From Bifidobacterium boum (GTDB lineage: Bacteria > Actinomycetota > Actinomycetes > Actinomycetales > Bifidobacteriaceae), in the NCBI RefSeq assembly GCF_000741535.1, contig NZ_JGYQ01000013.1, positions 1 to 64,000 of the forward strand: a stretch of 64,000 bases of DNA, read 5' to 3'. Every line of letters begins with the position of its first letter. Positions within the stretch are counted from its first letter, which is position 1. Position numbers and translations under genes: made by a program. Shown here one piece after another: positions 46,279-56,082 of this stretch. The notes below the pieces were generated by a model. The model did no database searches. It saw nothing but the letters and a program-made list of their open reading frames with translations, and was not told where the DNA came from.

Positions 46279-48393
46279 TCAGCCTTCGAGTTCTTCGGAC
46301 AGTTCCAGCCATTCGGCTTCGAGCTCGTCCTTCTTGTCCGTCACAGCGTTGAGCTGCGTGTTGAGCTCGTTGAGACCGGCGAAATCGCTCGGGTCATGCG
46401 CAGCCATCTTCGCTTCGATTTCAGCGCGCTGTTCCTCGAGTTTCGCCAGTTTGCGCTCGATGGCGGAGATGCGCTTGGACACCTGATGGAATTCCTTGCC
46501 GCCCAGCTTATGCGCTTGTGGCTTGTCGGCGCCGCCGGCATCCGCCGATGGGGCGTCGCTTGCAGCCGCCGCGGAACCACTTGTGTTACGCTTTGTGCCA
46601 TTGTCGGTGCCGAGGATAGCGGACCAATCACCGTTCTTGCGGGCTTGCTCGACCATATTGAGGTAATCGCCGACACCTCCCGGCAGGTGGCGGACTTTGC
46701 CACCGACCAGCGCGAACTGCTCGTCGGTGACACGCTCCAGCAGATACCGGTCGTGCGAGACGACAATCAGTGTGCCCGGCCACGTGTCGAGCAGGTCTTC
46801 CATCACCGCAAGCATGTCGGTATCCAGATCGTTGCCCGGCTCGTCAAGGATCAATACGTTCGGCTCGTCAAGCAGGATCAGCAGCAGCTGCATGCGGCGT
46901 TTCTGGCCGCCTGACAAATCCCTGATCGGGGTCATAAGCTGTGCGGAGGAAAAGCCGAGCCGCTCCATGAGCTGGGCCGGGGTGACTTCCTTACCGTCGA
47001 CGATGTAGCTCGGCTTGTAGCGGCTGAGCACTTCCTTGATTTTGTATTTGCCGAGCTGCTCCAGCTCGTCAAGCCGCTGCGAGAGCACGGCGAATTTCAC
47101 GGTTTTGCCGATATTGACTCTCCCGCACGTCGGGGTGAGCGTGCCGTCGAGGATCTTCAGCAGGGTGGATTTGCCGGCGCCGTTCGCGCCGACGATGCCG
47201 AAGCGGTCGCCCGGGCCGATCAGCCAGGTCACATCATCAAGGATTTTGCGCCCGGATACGGTCACCGTGCGCGCGGCGGCGGTGTCTGTTTGCGGCGTCT
47301 CTTCCCCGTCTCGCGTATCGGACACCTGAGCGGAAGCTTCACGCTCCCCTGTCCCTGGAATCGGGGCGTCCGGGTCGACGGACAACTGGACGGATCCGGT
47401 GACAATCGGTTCGGCGTACAACGGCGGAACCACGTCCACACGCCCGGAAGCCGCAGTGACGGCGGCCGCATCGGCATCGAGCCGCCGCTCGTCGTCCTGC
47501 GAGTAGATCTGCGTCACGTCAATCAGATCGACGACCTGCTTGCCCAGACGGGAGGTCGCCATCTGCTTCAGTTCCAGTGTGTTGCGCATCGGGGGTACGT
47601 CGGCGATGAGCTCACGCGCTTGTTTCACGTGAAACTTTTGCTTGGTCGAACGCGCCCTCGCCCCTCGAGACAGCCACGCGAGCTCCTTGCGCGCCAGATT
47701 GCGACGGCGTTCCTCGCGTACATCGGCCTGGCGGTCGCGTTCCACACGCTGCAGCATGTACGCGCTGTATCCGCCTTCAAAGGGGTCGATCAGCCCGTCA
47801 TGCACCTCCCACATCGATTCGCACACCTCGTCGAGGAACCAGCGGTCGTGGGTGACCAGCAGCAGCGCCCCCTGACCGGACGCCCAGCGGTTCTTGAGGT
47901 GTTCGGCAAGCCAGTGGATCGTCACGACGTCCAAATGGTTGGTCGGCTCGTCCAGTGCGAGGATATCCCAGTCTTTGAGCAGCAGGCGGGCCAAATCGGC
48001 GCGACGGCGCTGCCCGCCGGACAGCGAACCGACTTTCGCGTCAAGACTCATGCCGCCGAGCAACGCCTCGACGATTTCACGCGATGACGTATCGGACGCC
48101 CATTCGTAGTCCTCGCGCCCCTCAAGCGCGGCCTCGCGCAGCGTCGCGTTGTCGTCCAGCGGATCACGTTGCCTGAGCATGCCGAAGGTCAGCCCGTTGC
48201 GCGTGATCACGCGGCCGGAATCAGGCTGCTGTTCCCCGGAAAACAGGCGTAGCAGCGTGGATTTGCCGTCGCCGTTGCGTCCGACGATACCGATGCGGTC
48301 GCCCTCAAACACCCCTTGCGTCACGTCAGTGAAAATGGTTTTCGTGGCGAACGAAAGCGAAACGTGTTCCAGTCCAAGATCATAAGTCGGCAT
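46279..48393 (-). CDS. ABC-F family ATPase (Uup-like, ribosome-associated)
   Basis: 704 residues, no membrane segments, two ABC domains. NBD1: GRNGDGKSTL, LSGGQRRRADLARLLL, ILALDEPTNHLD. NBD2: GANGAGKSTL, LSGGQKRRMQLLLILL, LILDEPGNDLD. A basic linker with KQKFHVKQARELI follows NBD1, then an unusual acidic insertion (about 300-375, Asp/Thr-rich). The C-terminal 80 residues form a coiled coil (ISAIERKLAKLEEQRAEIEA), the Uup/ABC-F C-terminal domain. ABC-F proteins act on the ribosome in translation quality control or antibiotic protection; which applies here is unknown. Confidence 0.9.
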   Translation of the reverse strand: MPTYDLGLEHVSLSFATKTIFTDVTQGVFEGDRIGIVGRNGDGKSTLLRLFSGEQQPDSGRVITRNGLTFGMLRQRDPLDDNATLREAALEGREDYEWASDTSSREIVEALLGGMSLDAKVGSLSGGQRRRADLARLLLKDWDILALDEPTNHLDVVTIHWLAEHLKNRWASGQGALLLVTHDRWFLDEVCESMWEVHDGLIDPFEGGYSAYMLQRVERDRQADVREERRRNLARKELAWLSRGARARSTKQKFHVKQARELIADVPPMRNTLELKQMATSRLGKQVVDLIDVTQIYSQDDERRLDADAAAVTAASGRVDVVPPLYAEPIVTGSVQLSVDPDAPIPGTGEREASAQVSDTRDGEETPQTDTAAARTVTVSGRKILDDVTWLIGPGDRFGIVGANGAGKSTLLKILDGTLTPTCGRVNIGKTVKFAVLSQRLDELEQLGKYKIKEVLSRYKPSYIVDGKEVTPAQLMERLGFSSAQLMTPIRDLSGGQKRRMQLLLILLDEPNVLILDEPGNDLDTDMLAVMEDLLDTWPGTLIVVSHDRYLLERVTDEQFALVGGKVRHLPGGVGDYLNMVEQARKNGDWSAILGTDNGTKRNTSGSAAAASDAPSADAGGADKPQAHKLGGKEFHQVSKRISAIERKLAKLEEQRAEIEAKMAAHDPSDFAGLNELNTQLNAVTDKKDELEAEWLELSEELEG

Positions 48394-48468
48394 AATGCCA
48401 TTATCGTATCGCCCGGCATAGGCACGAGCGGACAGGCGAGTCCGGCCGCAGACGGCACAGCACGCGCG

Positions 48469-49194
48469 TCAGCTCCCGCACAACATACGGATATACGTGT
48501 TGCAACGCGCCGCGAACCCCGAAAAGACCTGGTCGGCCAAGGGCTGCAGCTGCGGGTCGTATTCGGCGAAATCGTCGCGGATTTTGGCGATCTGCGACTT
48601 CTTCATCCCCTCGGTCATCGTCGGTTCGGACAGCCATTCGTCAAGCAGCGTCGCGGTGACTTCCAAGTGGAATTGCAAACCCAAGGCGGAACCCGCACGG
48701 AACGCCTGATTCTTGGTATTCGCTGACCGCGCGAGCAGTTGGCCGCCCTCCGGCAAACCGACCACATCGTTATGCCAGTGCAACACGTTGAGTTCCTTGC
48801 TCCACATGGAGAAATAATCGTGTTTGTCGACGCGCTTGATCGGGGCGAACCCGATTTCCGGTTCCTTGCCGTGGCTGAGTTTCGCGCCTAATGCTCCGGC
48901 GATGATCTGATGCCCCAAGCAGATGCCCAGCACCGGCTTGCCGACACTGATCGCTGCGCGCGCAAGCTTCTCTTCGGCCTTCAACCCCGGATATTGGTCA
49001 TAGTCCTGCGCACCCATCGGCCCGCCCATGATCACGACGCCTGCAAGCTCCTTGAAATCCGGGAGGTCAGGCTTCTTCTCTTTGACGATGGTGACGGTCT
49101 GCGTGGGGATCTGCAAGTCCTCAAGGCTATCCAAAATACGCCCCGGTTTCTCCCACGGGACGTGCTGTATGATAAGCACTTCTGGTTGCGTCAT
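48469..49194 (-). CDS. Class I glutamine amidotransferase-like protein (GMP synthase-type GATase domain)
   Basis: 241 residues, a stand-alone GATase1 domain. Nucleophile Cys in GICLGHQIIAGALGA; catalytic His in LGLQFHLEV, with Glu following. VVIMGGPMGAQD is the oxyanion region. No synthetase partner is fused. Such proteins can be gamma-glutamyl hydrolases or unassigned hydrolases, so the substrate is open. No Shine-Dalgarno is visible; CACAAT lies 7 nt before ATG 49194, consistent with a leaderless transcript (ATG 49203 is an alternative). Divergent from cysS. Confidence 0.85.
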   Translation of the reverse strand: MTQPEVLIIQHVPWEKPGRILDSLEDLQIPTQTVTIVKEKKPDLPDFKELAGVVIMGGPMGAQDYDQYPGLKAEEKLARAAISVGKPVLGICLGHQIIAGALGAKLSHGKEPEIGFAPIKRVDKHDYFSMWSKELNVLHWHNDVVGLPEGGQLLARSANTKNQAFRAGSALGLQFHLEVTATLLDEWLSEPTMTEGMKKSQIAKIRDDFAEYDPQLQPLADQVFSGFAARCNTYIRMLCGS

Positions 49195-49201
49195 ACATAC
49201 C

Positions 49202-49207
49202 ATTGTG
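49202..49207 (-). promoter_or_regulatory. -10-like box of the amidotransferase gene
   Basis: CACAAT on the minus strand with a 7-nt gap to the ATG at 49194. It matches TATAAT at four positions. Confidence 0.35.
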
Positions 49208-49261
49208 GCATTGCCCGTGTAAACATGTGGACACCCGGCCGGTTTTGTCTGGCAAATCGAA

Positions 49262-49267
49262 TACGCT
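49262..49267 (+). promoter_or_regulatory. -10 box implying leaderless cysS mRNA
   Basis: TACGCT, the same hexamer as before coaD, ends 7 nt before ATG 49275. No Shine-Dalgarno is present. Confidence 0.45.
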
Positions 49268-49274
49268 CATGGAT

Positions 49275-50888
49275 ATGGGAAACGTCGAAGAACCGCAGAA
49301 TTCCAACATTTCCAGCGTGCCACAGCTCGCTGATGCCGCCGCCGGACTGAACCTGTACGACACCGCTTCACACGCCGTGTCGCCATTCAAGCCGATCCGC
49401 CCAGGGCATGTCGGAATCTACGTGTGTGGTGCGACAGTGCAAAGCTCCCCGCATATCGGGCATATCCGCGCCGCCGTCGCCTTCGACATCGTCCGCCGTT
49501 GGATGCTGCGCCTGGGCTATGACGTGACTTTCGTGCGCAACGTCACCGATATCGATGACAAAATCCTCGACAAGGCCGCCGCCGCAGGTCAGCAGTGGTG
49601 GGCGCGCGCCTACTATTACGAGCGTGAATTCACCCGCGCCTACGATACGCTCGGCGTGCTGCCGCCCACGGTGGAGCCGCGTGCGACCGGGCATATCCCC
49701 GACATGGTCGAGCTCATCGAGCGGATCATCCGCAACGGGCACGCCTACGTGGTGCGCGACAGCGATGGGAACCCGACCGGCAACGTGTATTTCGACGTGG
49801 CAAGCTGGCCGCATTACGGCGAATTGACCCATCAAAAGCAGGGTGCCGTCGAAGCCGACGAGGCTGCGGCAGTCGCCGATCGCATGGGGCCGAGCGTGGA
49901 TGCGGCGGGCAACGACAAATACAATCCAATCGACCCGGCGGACGCTTCCCCGGATAAGCACGACCCCCGTGATTTCGCACTGTGGAAAGCCCCGAAGGAC
50001 ACCGATCCACAGGATGCGCGTTGGGCGACCCCGTTCGGTGTGGGTCGTCCCGGCTGGCATATCGAATGCTCCGCGATGAGCCATCGATATTTGGGCGAGG
50101 CCTTCGACATCCATGGCGGCGGGCTTGACCTGCGGTTCCCGCACCATGAGAACGAGATGGCGCAGACCCGTGCCGCGGGATGGAATTCAGCCGCACGCTG
50201 GATGCATTCGGCGTGGGTGACCGCCAAGGGCGAGAAAATGTCCAAATCCTTGGGCAACGGACTGTCCGTGCCGGCTGTGCTCGCCGAACACAGCGCGTGG
50301 GTCGTACGCTATGCGCTCGGATCCGTGCAATACCGGTCGATGCTTGAATGGTCTGACCAGACGCTGGCCGAAGCGCAAGCCGCATACGAGCGTGTAAGCA
50401 ACTTCATCGACCGTGCGGGTTCGGCGCTCGGAGAGCAGCCCGAACGCGATGAAATCAGCGCCATCGGTGCCGACGACCTCCCGCAGGACTTCGTCGCCGC
50501 AATGAACAATGACATCAATGTCTCAGGTGCGACCGCCGCGATCTTCAGCGCTATCCGCGACGGCAATGCGGTGTTGTCTCAAGTCCAAGGCGCCTTGGAC
50601 GACGCCACCCGCGCCCAGGTGCGCGCCACACTTGTCGCAGTGCGTGCGATGCTCGACACTTTGGGGCTTGACCCGTTGGCAGACCCTTGGGCCATCGCAG
50701 CTGTCGACGGTGAGAATTCCAAGGCCGGCAAGGCGCTTGACGCACTGATTTCGGCGCAGCTCGAGGCCCGTCAGCAGGCGCGTGCGGCAAAGGATTTCGC
50801 CACCGCCGACGCGATTCGCGATTCGCTTGCCGCCGCCGGCATCCTCATCGAAGACGCTCCGACCGGCTCCACCTGGTCGTTGAAATAA
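49275..50888 (+). CDS. cysS: Cysteinyl-tRNA synthetase
   Basis: Charges tRNA-Cys; class Ia, monomeric; 537 residues. Motifs: YVCGATVQSSPHIGHIRAAV (HIGH), NVTDIDDKIL, WHIECSAMSHRYLG and HHENEMAQ (zinc site), and KMSKSLGN (KMSKS). C-terminal helical DALR-type region to ATADAIRDSLAAAGI. The zinc-proximal region has a 30-residue acidic insertion (MGPSVDAAGNDKYNPIDPAD). ATG 49275 was chosen from the -10 spacing; ATG 49269 in frame is equally possible. Divergent from the amidotransferase gene. Confidence 0.95.
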   Translation: MGNVEEPQNSNISSVPQLADAAAGLNLYDTASHAVSPFKPIRPGHVGIYVCGATVQSSPHIGHIRAAVAFDIVRRWMLRLGYDVTFVRNVTDIDDKILDKAAAAGQQWWARAYYYEREFTRAYDTLGVLPPTVEPRATGHIPDMVELIERIIRNGHAYVVRDSDGNPTGNVYFDVASWPHYGELTHQKQGAVEADEAAAVADRMGPSVDAAGNDKYNPIDPADASPDKHDPRDFALWKAPKDTDPQDARWATPFGVGRPGWHIECSAMSHRYLGEAFDIHGGGLDLRFPHHENEMAQTRAAGWNSAARWMHSAWVTAKGEKMSKSLGNGLSVPAVLAEHSAWVVRYALGSVQYRSMLEWSDQTLAEAQAAYERVSNFIDRAGSALGEQPERDEISAIGADDLPQDFVAAMNNDINVSGATAAIFSAIRDGNAVLSQVQGALDDATRAQVRATLVAVRAMLDTLGLDPLADPWAIAAVDGENSKAGKALDALISAQLEARQQARAAKDFATADAIRDSLAAAGILIEDAPTGSTWSLK

Positions 50889-51021
50889 CCGAATCCGTGC
50901 TGCATGTGGCGCGGGGTCTGCCTGTGGGCATGTTCCCCGCGCCCGTCGCAAACGTTGCGGACGATCGCCCGTCAAGACGTGCCTGCCGGCCGAGCACCGG
51001 CACCGCCAGACACACTTTGCT

Positions 51022-52008
51022 CTAATCGAAGACGATATTCACATCGACAATATGCAGCCGGGAAACCAGCGAGCGCTCCAATCGATGTTTGTAGGCGATG
51101 AGATCAGCGACACTGGTCTGACTGCCTCCATGCGGTTCCGCGGCCGTCAGCAAGACATTGACCGTGAAGCTCATCCCCGTTTTGAAGACATCGCATCGCG
51201 TCAGATCCAAGCCAGACGGCAACCCGCTGAGCGCCTGTGTCGTGACGAAATCACCGATTGTCTCGTCGTCATGCACCCCGCCGATCAGTTCGATCAACGC
51301 CTGTTTGAGCACGAGGAACGGCTCACGGATCGTAGCAATCGCAAGAATCACCGTGATGAAGAAATCTCCGGTGTATCGCAACGGTTCGAGCACCGTGCCA
51401 TGTGGCAGAAGCAGCAGCACCAACGCCATGACTCCGATGCCGAAGGACATCAATCCGTCGATCATCGTGCTGTTGGTTTCCGCGGCAAGCATGGTGCTCG
51501 TCGAACCAAGCCGCCGGTTGCAGCGGCGGTAGTACCCGTACAACGCGAAGCACGCGAACACGACGATCGCCTCATACACCACCACCGGGGCTGCCCGCAC
51601 CGGTTCGCCTTCACCGAATCGAAGATACTCCACCGCCTCCTGCGTCACATCCATAACGGAAAACAGCAGGAGCGATAAGGTGAGCAGCGCTTTCATGATG
51701 GCGTACATCGGTTCGAGTGCGAATTTTCCGTTGGGGAACCGTTCACTGGTACGCATGCTGTGCGTGGAGAGAAACGCCGCCACAATGCCGGAAACGACCG
51801 AAATCCATGTGAATGCCGAATCAAGGAACATCGCTTTGAGACCGGTCATGAAGAACACGGCCAACCCCGCTGCCGCGCAGAGCGTATTCACGATGATGCC
51901 GACGACCAACGCGTGCCGTTCCGCACGCTTATGCTGCACCGGCACCACTGCCTGTGGATGCGGCGCTGTTGTCCGGGAAGCTGAAACACGGTCCGGAGTA
52001 TGGCTCAT
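51022..52008 (-). CDS. Cation diffusion facilitator family transporter
   Basis: 328 residues, six membrane segments, then a cytoplasmic domain. Metal-site candidates: DSAFTWISV in TM2 and ETNSTMIDGLMSF in TM5, giving Asp/Asn/Asp ligands rather than the His-Asp set of Zn transporters, so Mn2+, Fe2+ or Co2+ is as likely as Zn2+. The TM4-TM5 loop is not His-rich. The C-terminal domain ends LVSRLHIVDVNIVFD. AAGGAGGACC lies before the ATG. Monocistronic; probably metal/proton efflux. Confidence 0.85.
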   Translation of the reverse strand: MSHTPDRVSASRTTAPHPQAVVPVQHKRAERHALVVGIIVNTLCAAAGLAVFFMTGLKAMFLDSAFTWISVVSGIVAAFLSTHSMRTSERFPNGKFALEPMYAIMKALLTLSLLLFSVMDVTQEAVEYLRFGEGEPVRAAPVVVYEAIVVFACFALYGYYRRCNRRLGSTSTMLAAETNSTMIDGLMSFGIGVMALVLLLLPHGTVLEPLRYTGDFFITVILAIATIREPFLVLKQALIELIGGVHDDETIGDFVTTQALSGLPSGLDLTRCDVFKTGMSFTVNVLLTAAEPHGGSQTSVADLIAYKHRLERSLVSRLHIVDVNIVFD

Positions 52009-52306
52009 CGGTCCTCCTTCGGGCTGGGGTCGTCACGCGTATTCGGTTATACAGCCATCGTATCGAAGGCGCGGGAGTCCGGTTCGCCCCGGGCGCACAC
52101 CGTTGTGGCGGGACGCCTGTATTCGACGACGGCCGCACGGATTCTGTGGGCTCCGGCGATTCCAGCGGCCAGGATGCGACGCCGATGCCCGGATCTACGC
52201 GGTATATTGCGCGGGCCGGGCGGCTTCCCGACCCCCGTTCCACAGGGCTCACGCAATGCGCCGACAATCGATTCCCCGCGGTTGTCCGCCGCCCCGGCAG
52301 GCGTCG

Positions 52307-52333
52307 TTGATTTTCCCGCGCAACGGCTAGACT
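52307..52333 (+). promoter_or_regulatory. Candidate ffh promoter
   Basis: TTGATT (52307-52312) and TAGACT (52328-52333) with a 15-bp spacer, 10 nt before the ffh ATG. The leader would be only a few nucleotides, and no Shine-Dalgarno is seen. Confidence 0.4.
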
Positions 52334-52343
52334 GGTACGCATT

Positions 52344-53984
52344 ATGGCAGCATTTAGTTCTTTGACAGACCGGCTCTCGAATGCCTTCAAGCATTTGAAG
52401 AGCAAAGGCAAGCTTTCCGAGGCGGATATCGACGGCACGATCCGCGAAATCCGCCGTGCGCTTCTCGACGCTGACGTGTCGCTTGAAGTCGTCCGTTCTT
52501 TCACCGGCCGCGTGCGCGAACGTGCGCTCGGCGAGGAAGTCTCGCAGGCGCTGAACCCGGCGCAACAAGTCGTGAAAATCGTCAACGAGGAATTGACCGC
52601 GATTCTCGGCGCCGGCGTCGACCGTCCGCTGAACTTCGCGAAAAACCCGCCGACGATCATCATGCTCGCCGGCCTTCAGGGCGCCGGTAAGACCACGCTC
52701 GCCGGCAAACTCGGCTACTGGCTGAAGGACGCAGGCCACACCCCGTTGCTGGTCGCCGCTGATTTGCAGCGTCCGAACGCGGTCACCCAGTTGCAGGTGG
52801 TCGGCGAACGCGCCGGCGTGCCGGTGTACGCCCCCGAAAAGGGCGTGCAGTCCGACGGCGGCGAGGCGGTCGCGGCTCCCGGCCAGACCACCGGCGACCC
52901 GGTCAAGGTGGCGCGTGATTCCATCGAATTCGCCAAGCGCAAGCTCTATGACGTCGTCATCATCGATACCGCCGGCCGTCTGGGCGTTGACGAAGAGCTC
53001 ATGAAGCAGGCCCGCGATATCCGCGACGCCGTACATCCCAATGAAATCCTGTTCGTCATCGACGCGATGATCGGTCAGGACGCGGTCAAGACCGCGAAGG
53101 CCTTTGACGAGGGCGTAGACTTCACCGGCGTGGTCCTATCCAAGCTTGACGGCGATGCCCGCGGCGGCGCCGCCCTGTCGGTCGCCAGCGTGACCGGCAA
53201 GCCGATCCTGTTCGCCTCCACCGGCGAAGGACTCAAGGATTTCGAGGTCTTCCACCCCGATCGCATGGCCTCCCGCATCCTCGATATGGGCGATATCCTC
53301 ACGCTTATCGAGCAGGCGCAAAAGCAGTTCGACGAGCAGCAGGCGCGCGAGGCCGCATCCAAGATGTCCGAAGGCACCTTCGGGCTTGATGATTTCCTCG
53401 AGCAGTTGCAGCAGGTGCGCAAGCTTGGCCCGATGAAGAACCTGCTGGGCATGATCCCCGGCATGGCAGCCCACCGTCAGGCGCTGGAGCAGCTTGACGA
53501 GCATGAAATCGACCGTACCGAGGCGATTATCCGCTCCATGACCCCTGAGGAACGTCGCAACCCGAAGATCATCGACGGTTCCCGCCGCGCCCGTATCGCG
53601 TACGGCTCAGGCAACACCGTGTCCGCGGTCAATGGCCTGTTGGAGCGTTTCGAGCAGGCGTCCAAAATGATGCGCCGTATGGCGAACCGCGCCGGCATGG
53701 GCGGTATTCCTGGTTTCGGCGGCCCCGGCGGCGGCAAGAAAGCCAAGAAGGGCGGCAAGAAGAAGAAAGGCTCGAAGTCAGGTAATCCGATGAAGCGCGA
53801 AGCCGAGGAGAAGGCATTGCGTCAACGGCTCGCCGGCGGCGGCAAGAACTCCGGCGGTTCCGCGTTCGCCAAGAAGCCGCAAAATCCTGCGCTTCCTGCC
53901 GGATTGCAGGAGATGATGGGGGAAAACGGCATACCTGACCTGCCGCCGAATCTCGGCAAGGGTTTGGGGGACCTGCTCGGCTGA
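52344..53984 (+). CDS. ffh: Signal recognition particle protein Ffh
   Basis: GTPase that with SRP RNA targets nascent membrane proteins to FtsY; 546 residues. N-domain helices 1-90; G-domain with GLQGAGKTTLAGKLG (P-loop), DTAGRLGVDEELM, and LSKLDGDARGGAALSV (TKxD-equivalent plus closing loop); M-domain with PMKNLLGMIPG, MTPEERRNPKIIDGSRRARIAYGSG (SRP RNA binding, written in parts as NPKIIDGSRRARIAYGSG). It carries a Gly/Lys-rich tail (GKKAKKGGKKKKG) and an insertion in the G-domain (PEKGVQSDGGEAVAAPGQTT) longer than in E. coli. No ribosome binding site at the ATG. Confidence 0.97.
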   Translation: MAAFSSLTDRLSNAFKHLKSKGKLSEADIDGTIREIRRALLDADVSLEVVRSFTGRVRERALGEEVSQALNPAQQVVKIVNEELTAILGAGVDRPLNFAKNPPTIIMLAGLQGAGKTTLAGKLGYWLKDAGHTPLLVAADLQRPNAVTQLQVVGERAGVPVYAPEKGVQSDGGEAVAAPGQTTGDPVKVARDSIEFAKRKLYDVVIIDTAGRLGVDEELMKQARDIRDAVHPNEILFVIDAMIGQDAVKTAKAFDEGVDFTGVVLSKLDGDARGGAALSVASVTGKPILFASTGEGLKDFEVFHPDRMASRILDMGDILTLIEQAQKQFDEQQAREAASKMSEGTFGLDDFLEQLQQVRKLGPMKNLLGMIPGMAAHRQALEQLDEHEIDRTEAIIRSMTPEERRNPKIIDGSRRARIAYGSGNTVSAVNGLLERFEQASKMMRRMANRAGMGGIPGFGGPGGGKKAKKGGKKKKGSKSGNPMKREAEEKALRQRLAGGGKNSGGSAFAKKPQNPALPAGLQEMMGENGIPDLPPNLGKGLGDLLG

Positions 53985-54065
53985 GCGCTGATTCATCCTG
54001 TCGATACGATGCCGAATCGCCGCCTGATATGTGGCGGCATCGGTGTCATCTCGATACCACATCAT

Positions 54066-54105
54066 GATGGGGCCCGCAAGCGTGAATATGCTTGCGGGCC
54101 TCATC
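54066..54105 (+). terminator. Terminator of ffh
   Basis: GATGGGGCCCGCAAGC (54066-54081) pairs with GCTTGCGGGCCTCATC (54090-54105), 16 bp with one wobble, then GTGCTTGTTCT. Confidence 0.85.
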
Positions 54106-54118
54106 GTGCTTGTTCTCC

Positions 54119-54124
54119 TATAAT
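54119..54124 (+). promoter_or_regulatory. Candidate -10 of the second EEP gene
   Basis: Perfect TATAAT 48 nt before the chosen ATG. The upstream part overlaps the tail of the ffh terminator. Confidence 0.45.
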
Positions 54125-54172
54125 GCTCTTCACAGATACCAGTGGATTGCATACGAAATGGAGCGAACGCGA

Positions 54173-55195
54173 ATGATTACTGCTTTGACGATAATCGCCA
54201 TCCTGCTGCTGGTCTGGTGGCTGCTTCGCTTTCTGCCGGCAGACGTGGAAGCGCATATGCCGATGCCATACAGCACCGCACTTGACCGGCATCTGTGGGT
54301 TCCCGCAATCATTGGCATGGTCTGGTCCGTAGCGCTCGGCTGTTGGTGGGTCGCCGCACTGTACCTGACGCTCCTGGTCCTCGTGTCGGTAGGAGAATCA
54401 CCATATTATCGACGCTGGTTCAGCAAGCCAGCAGAATCATCGCACGCCACGGCGAACAGCGTGGCTGTCAAACCGGCGGATTCCAGTCTCCCCACCGGCG
54501 GAGTCATCAACGCGATGACCCTCAACTGCCGGTATGGTCGTGCTGACGCGGCGGATATCGTGCGTCTGGTACGCGAACAGCATATTGATGTGCTCGCGCT
54601 CGAAGAGCTGACCGACGAGCTTATCGGGAGGCTCACCCATGAGGGGCTGGATGCGCTACTGCCCTACTGTCAGCAGGGCGCGCAGCATGCCGGAGACAAT
54701 GGCGGATTCAACGCGGTCTGGTCGCGCAATGAGCCGGTCGGGCGTATCGCGACGTTCCTAGATATCCACGCGGCGGATGTTCCCGCCATCACCATCAATG
54801 TGGACGCGCACAACAGTGCAGACCAGACAAAACGGCAAATCACGTTCGCCGCCGCACACACGAAATCGCCGATGCGCGGATGCCGGGAATGGTCGTATGG
54901 TGTGCGGGCGGTGGACGCCATCGCAACCAGTCCGGAACCCACGGTCATCCTCGGCGATCTGAACGCTTGTCTCGACCATCGTTGCCTGCGTGACACACTT
55001 GCTGCCGGCGTGCACGACGCGAGTCTTGACGTGGCGCACGGCCCGACACTCACCTTCCCGTCGTGGACGCCGTGGCCGCGGATCGAGCTCGACCACGCGT
55101 TGGCGAACAGTGGCGTGGTCTTCCATTCGGCGCAAGCCATCACCGTGCGCAATACCGATCATCGGGCGCTGCTGGTTGAGCTGAAGCTCGTTTGA
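54173..55195 (+). CDS. Membrane-anchored EEP family protein, paralogue of the 3.5 kb gene
   Basis: 340 residues. Hydrophobic segments at about 2-20 and two around 43-75, then the EEP domain: [16 protein letters not shown] (metal Glu), [30 protein letters not shown], and the terminal [11 protein letters not shown]. Compared with the copy at 3532-4629, order and motif spacing are the same, and GDFNA is GDLNA. Substrate unknown. GGAG lies 9 nt before ATG 54173; ATG 54158 in frame is an alternative. Confidence 0.82.
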   Translation: MITALTIIAILLLVWWLLRFLPADVEAHMPMPYSTALDRHLWVPAIIGMVWSVALGCWWVAALYLTLLVLVSVGESPYYRRWFSKPAESSHATANSVAVKPADSSLPTGGVINAMTLNCRYGRADAADIVRLVREQHIDVLALEELTDELIGRLTHEGLDALLPYCQQGAQHAGDNGGFNAVWSRNEPVGRIATFLDIHAADVPAITINVDAHNSADQTKRQITFAAAHTKSPMRGCREWSYGVRAVDAIATSPEPTVILGDLNACLDHRCLRDTLAAGVHDASLDVAHGPTLTFPSWTPWPRIELDHALANSGVVFHSAQAITVRNTDHRALLVELKLV

Positions 55196-55385
55196 ACCGG
55201 CATTCGCCTCATTGATGACGCGGCGCGTGCGACACGCGAGAAAATCGTGGGGTTCGCGCTATACTAGTTCAGTTATTCACGAGTGCGGAGCCCTCTCTTT
55301 CCGCGGTCGTGAGGAACACGTGGGTTCGGTTTCCGTGCCCCACACAGAAGCTGCAACCTGCATTATCAATACAAGGAGAGCCATT

Positions 55386-55847
55386 TTGGCAACCAAGATT
55401 CGTCTGAAGCGCATGGGCAAGAAGTTCTACGCGTTCTACCGCGTAGTAATCATGGATTCGCGCAACAAGCGCGACGGCCGCTCCATCGAAGAGATCGGCA
55501 CCTATGATCCGAACAAGCAGCCTTCGCTCATCCAGATTGATTCCGAACGCGCCCAGTATTGGCTGGGTGTCGGCGCACAGCCGTCCGAGCCTGTGCTCAA
55601 GCTGCTGAAGATCACCGGTGACTGGCAGAAGTTCAAGGGCATTGAGGGCGCCGAAGGCACCCTGAAGACCCCGGAAGCTGGTCCGGACGCCGCTGCTCGT
55701 ATCGAGGCCGCTGAAGCCCAGGCACAGAAGCTGAAGGCCGCCAAGTCTGAGGCCGAGGCCAAGGCCAAGGCTGAAGCCGAAGCCGCCGCTGAAGCCGAGA
55801 AGGCCGACGAGACCGCTGAAGCTCCGGCTGAGGAAAAGGCTGAGTGA
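55386..55847 (+). CDS. rpsP: 30S ribosomal protein S16
   Basis: 153 residues. TTG start after [27 protein letters not shown] is the family N-terminus. S16 core to about residue 80 ([30 protein letters not shown]). The C-terminal 65 residues are an Ala/Glu/Lys helical extension, usual in Actinobacteria. First gene of the rpsP-khpA-rimM operon. Confidence 0.97.
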   Translation: MATKIRLKRMGKKFYAFYRVVIMDSRNKRDGRSIEEIGTYDPNKQPSLIQIDSERAQYWLGVGAQPSEPVLKLLKITGDWQKFKGIEGAEGTLKTPEAGPDAAARIEAAEAQAQKLKAAKSEAEAKAKAEAEAAAEAEKADETAEAPAEEKAE

Positions 55848-55848
55848 C

Positions 55849-56082
55849 ATGCTCGCTCAAGCTGTTGAACACCTCATCAAGAACATCGTGGATTTCCCGG
55901 ATGATGTTTCGGTCAAATCCCACGAAAACGCGCGAGGCGAACTGCTTCGCGTGCGCGTGAATCCTGAGGATATCGGTCGCGTCATCGGCCGCAAGGGCCG
56001 CACAGCCAATGCGATTCGCACGGTTGTACAGGCTATCGCCGACCATAAGGTGCGCGTCGATATCATGGACGTACGCAGGTGA
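55849..56082 (+). CDS. khpA: KH-domain RNA-binding protein KhpA
   Basis: 77 residues, single KH domain: VNPEDIGRVIGRKGRTANAIR contains the GxxG loop (GRKG). It starts one base after the rpsP stop and its TGA overlaps the rimM GTG. KhpA binds RNA, often with KhpB, and affects cell division and elongation in Gram-positives. Confidence 0.94.
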   Translation: MLAQAVEHLIKNIVDFPDDVSVKSHENARGELLRVRVNPEDIGRVIGRKGRTANAIRTVVQAIADHKVRVDIMDVRR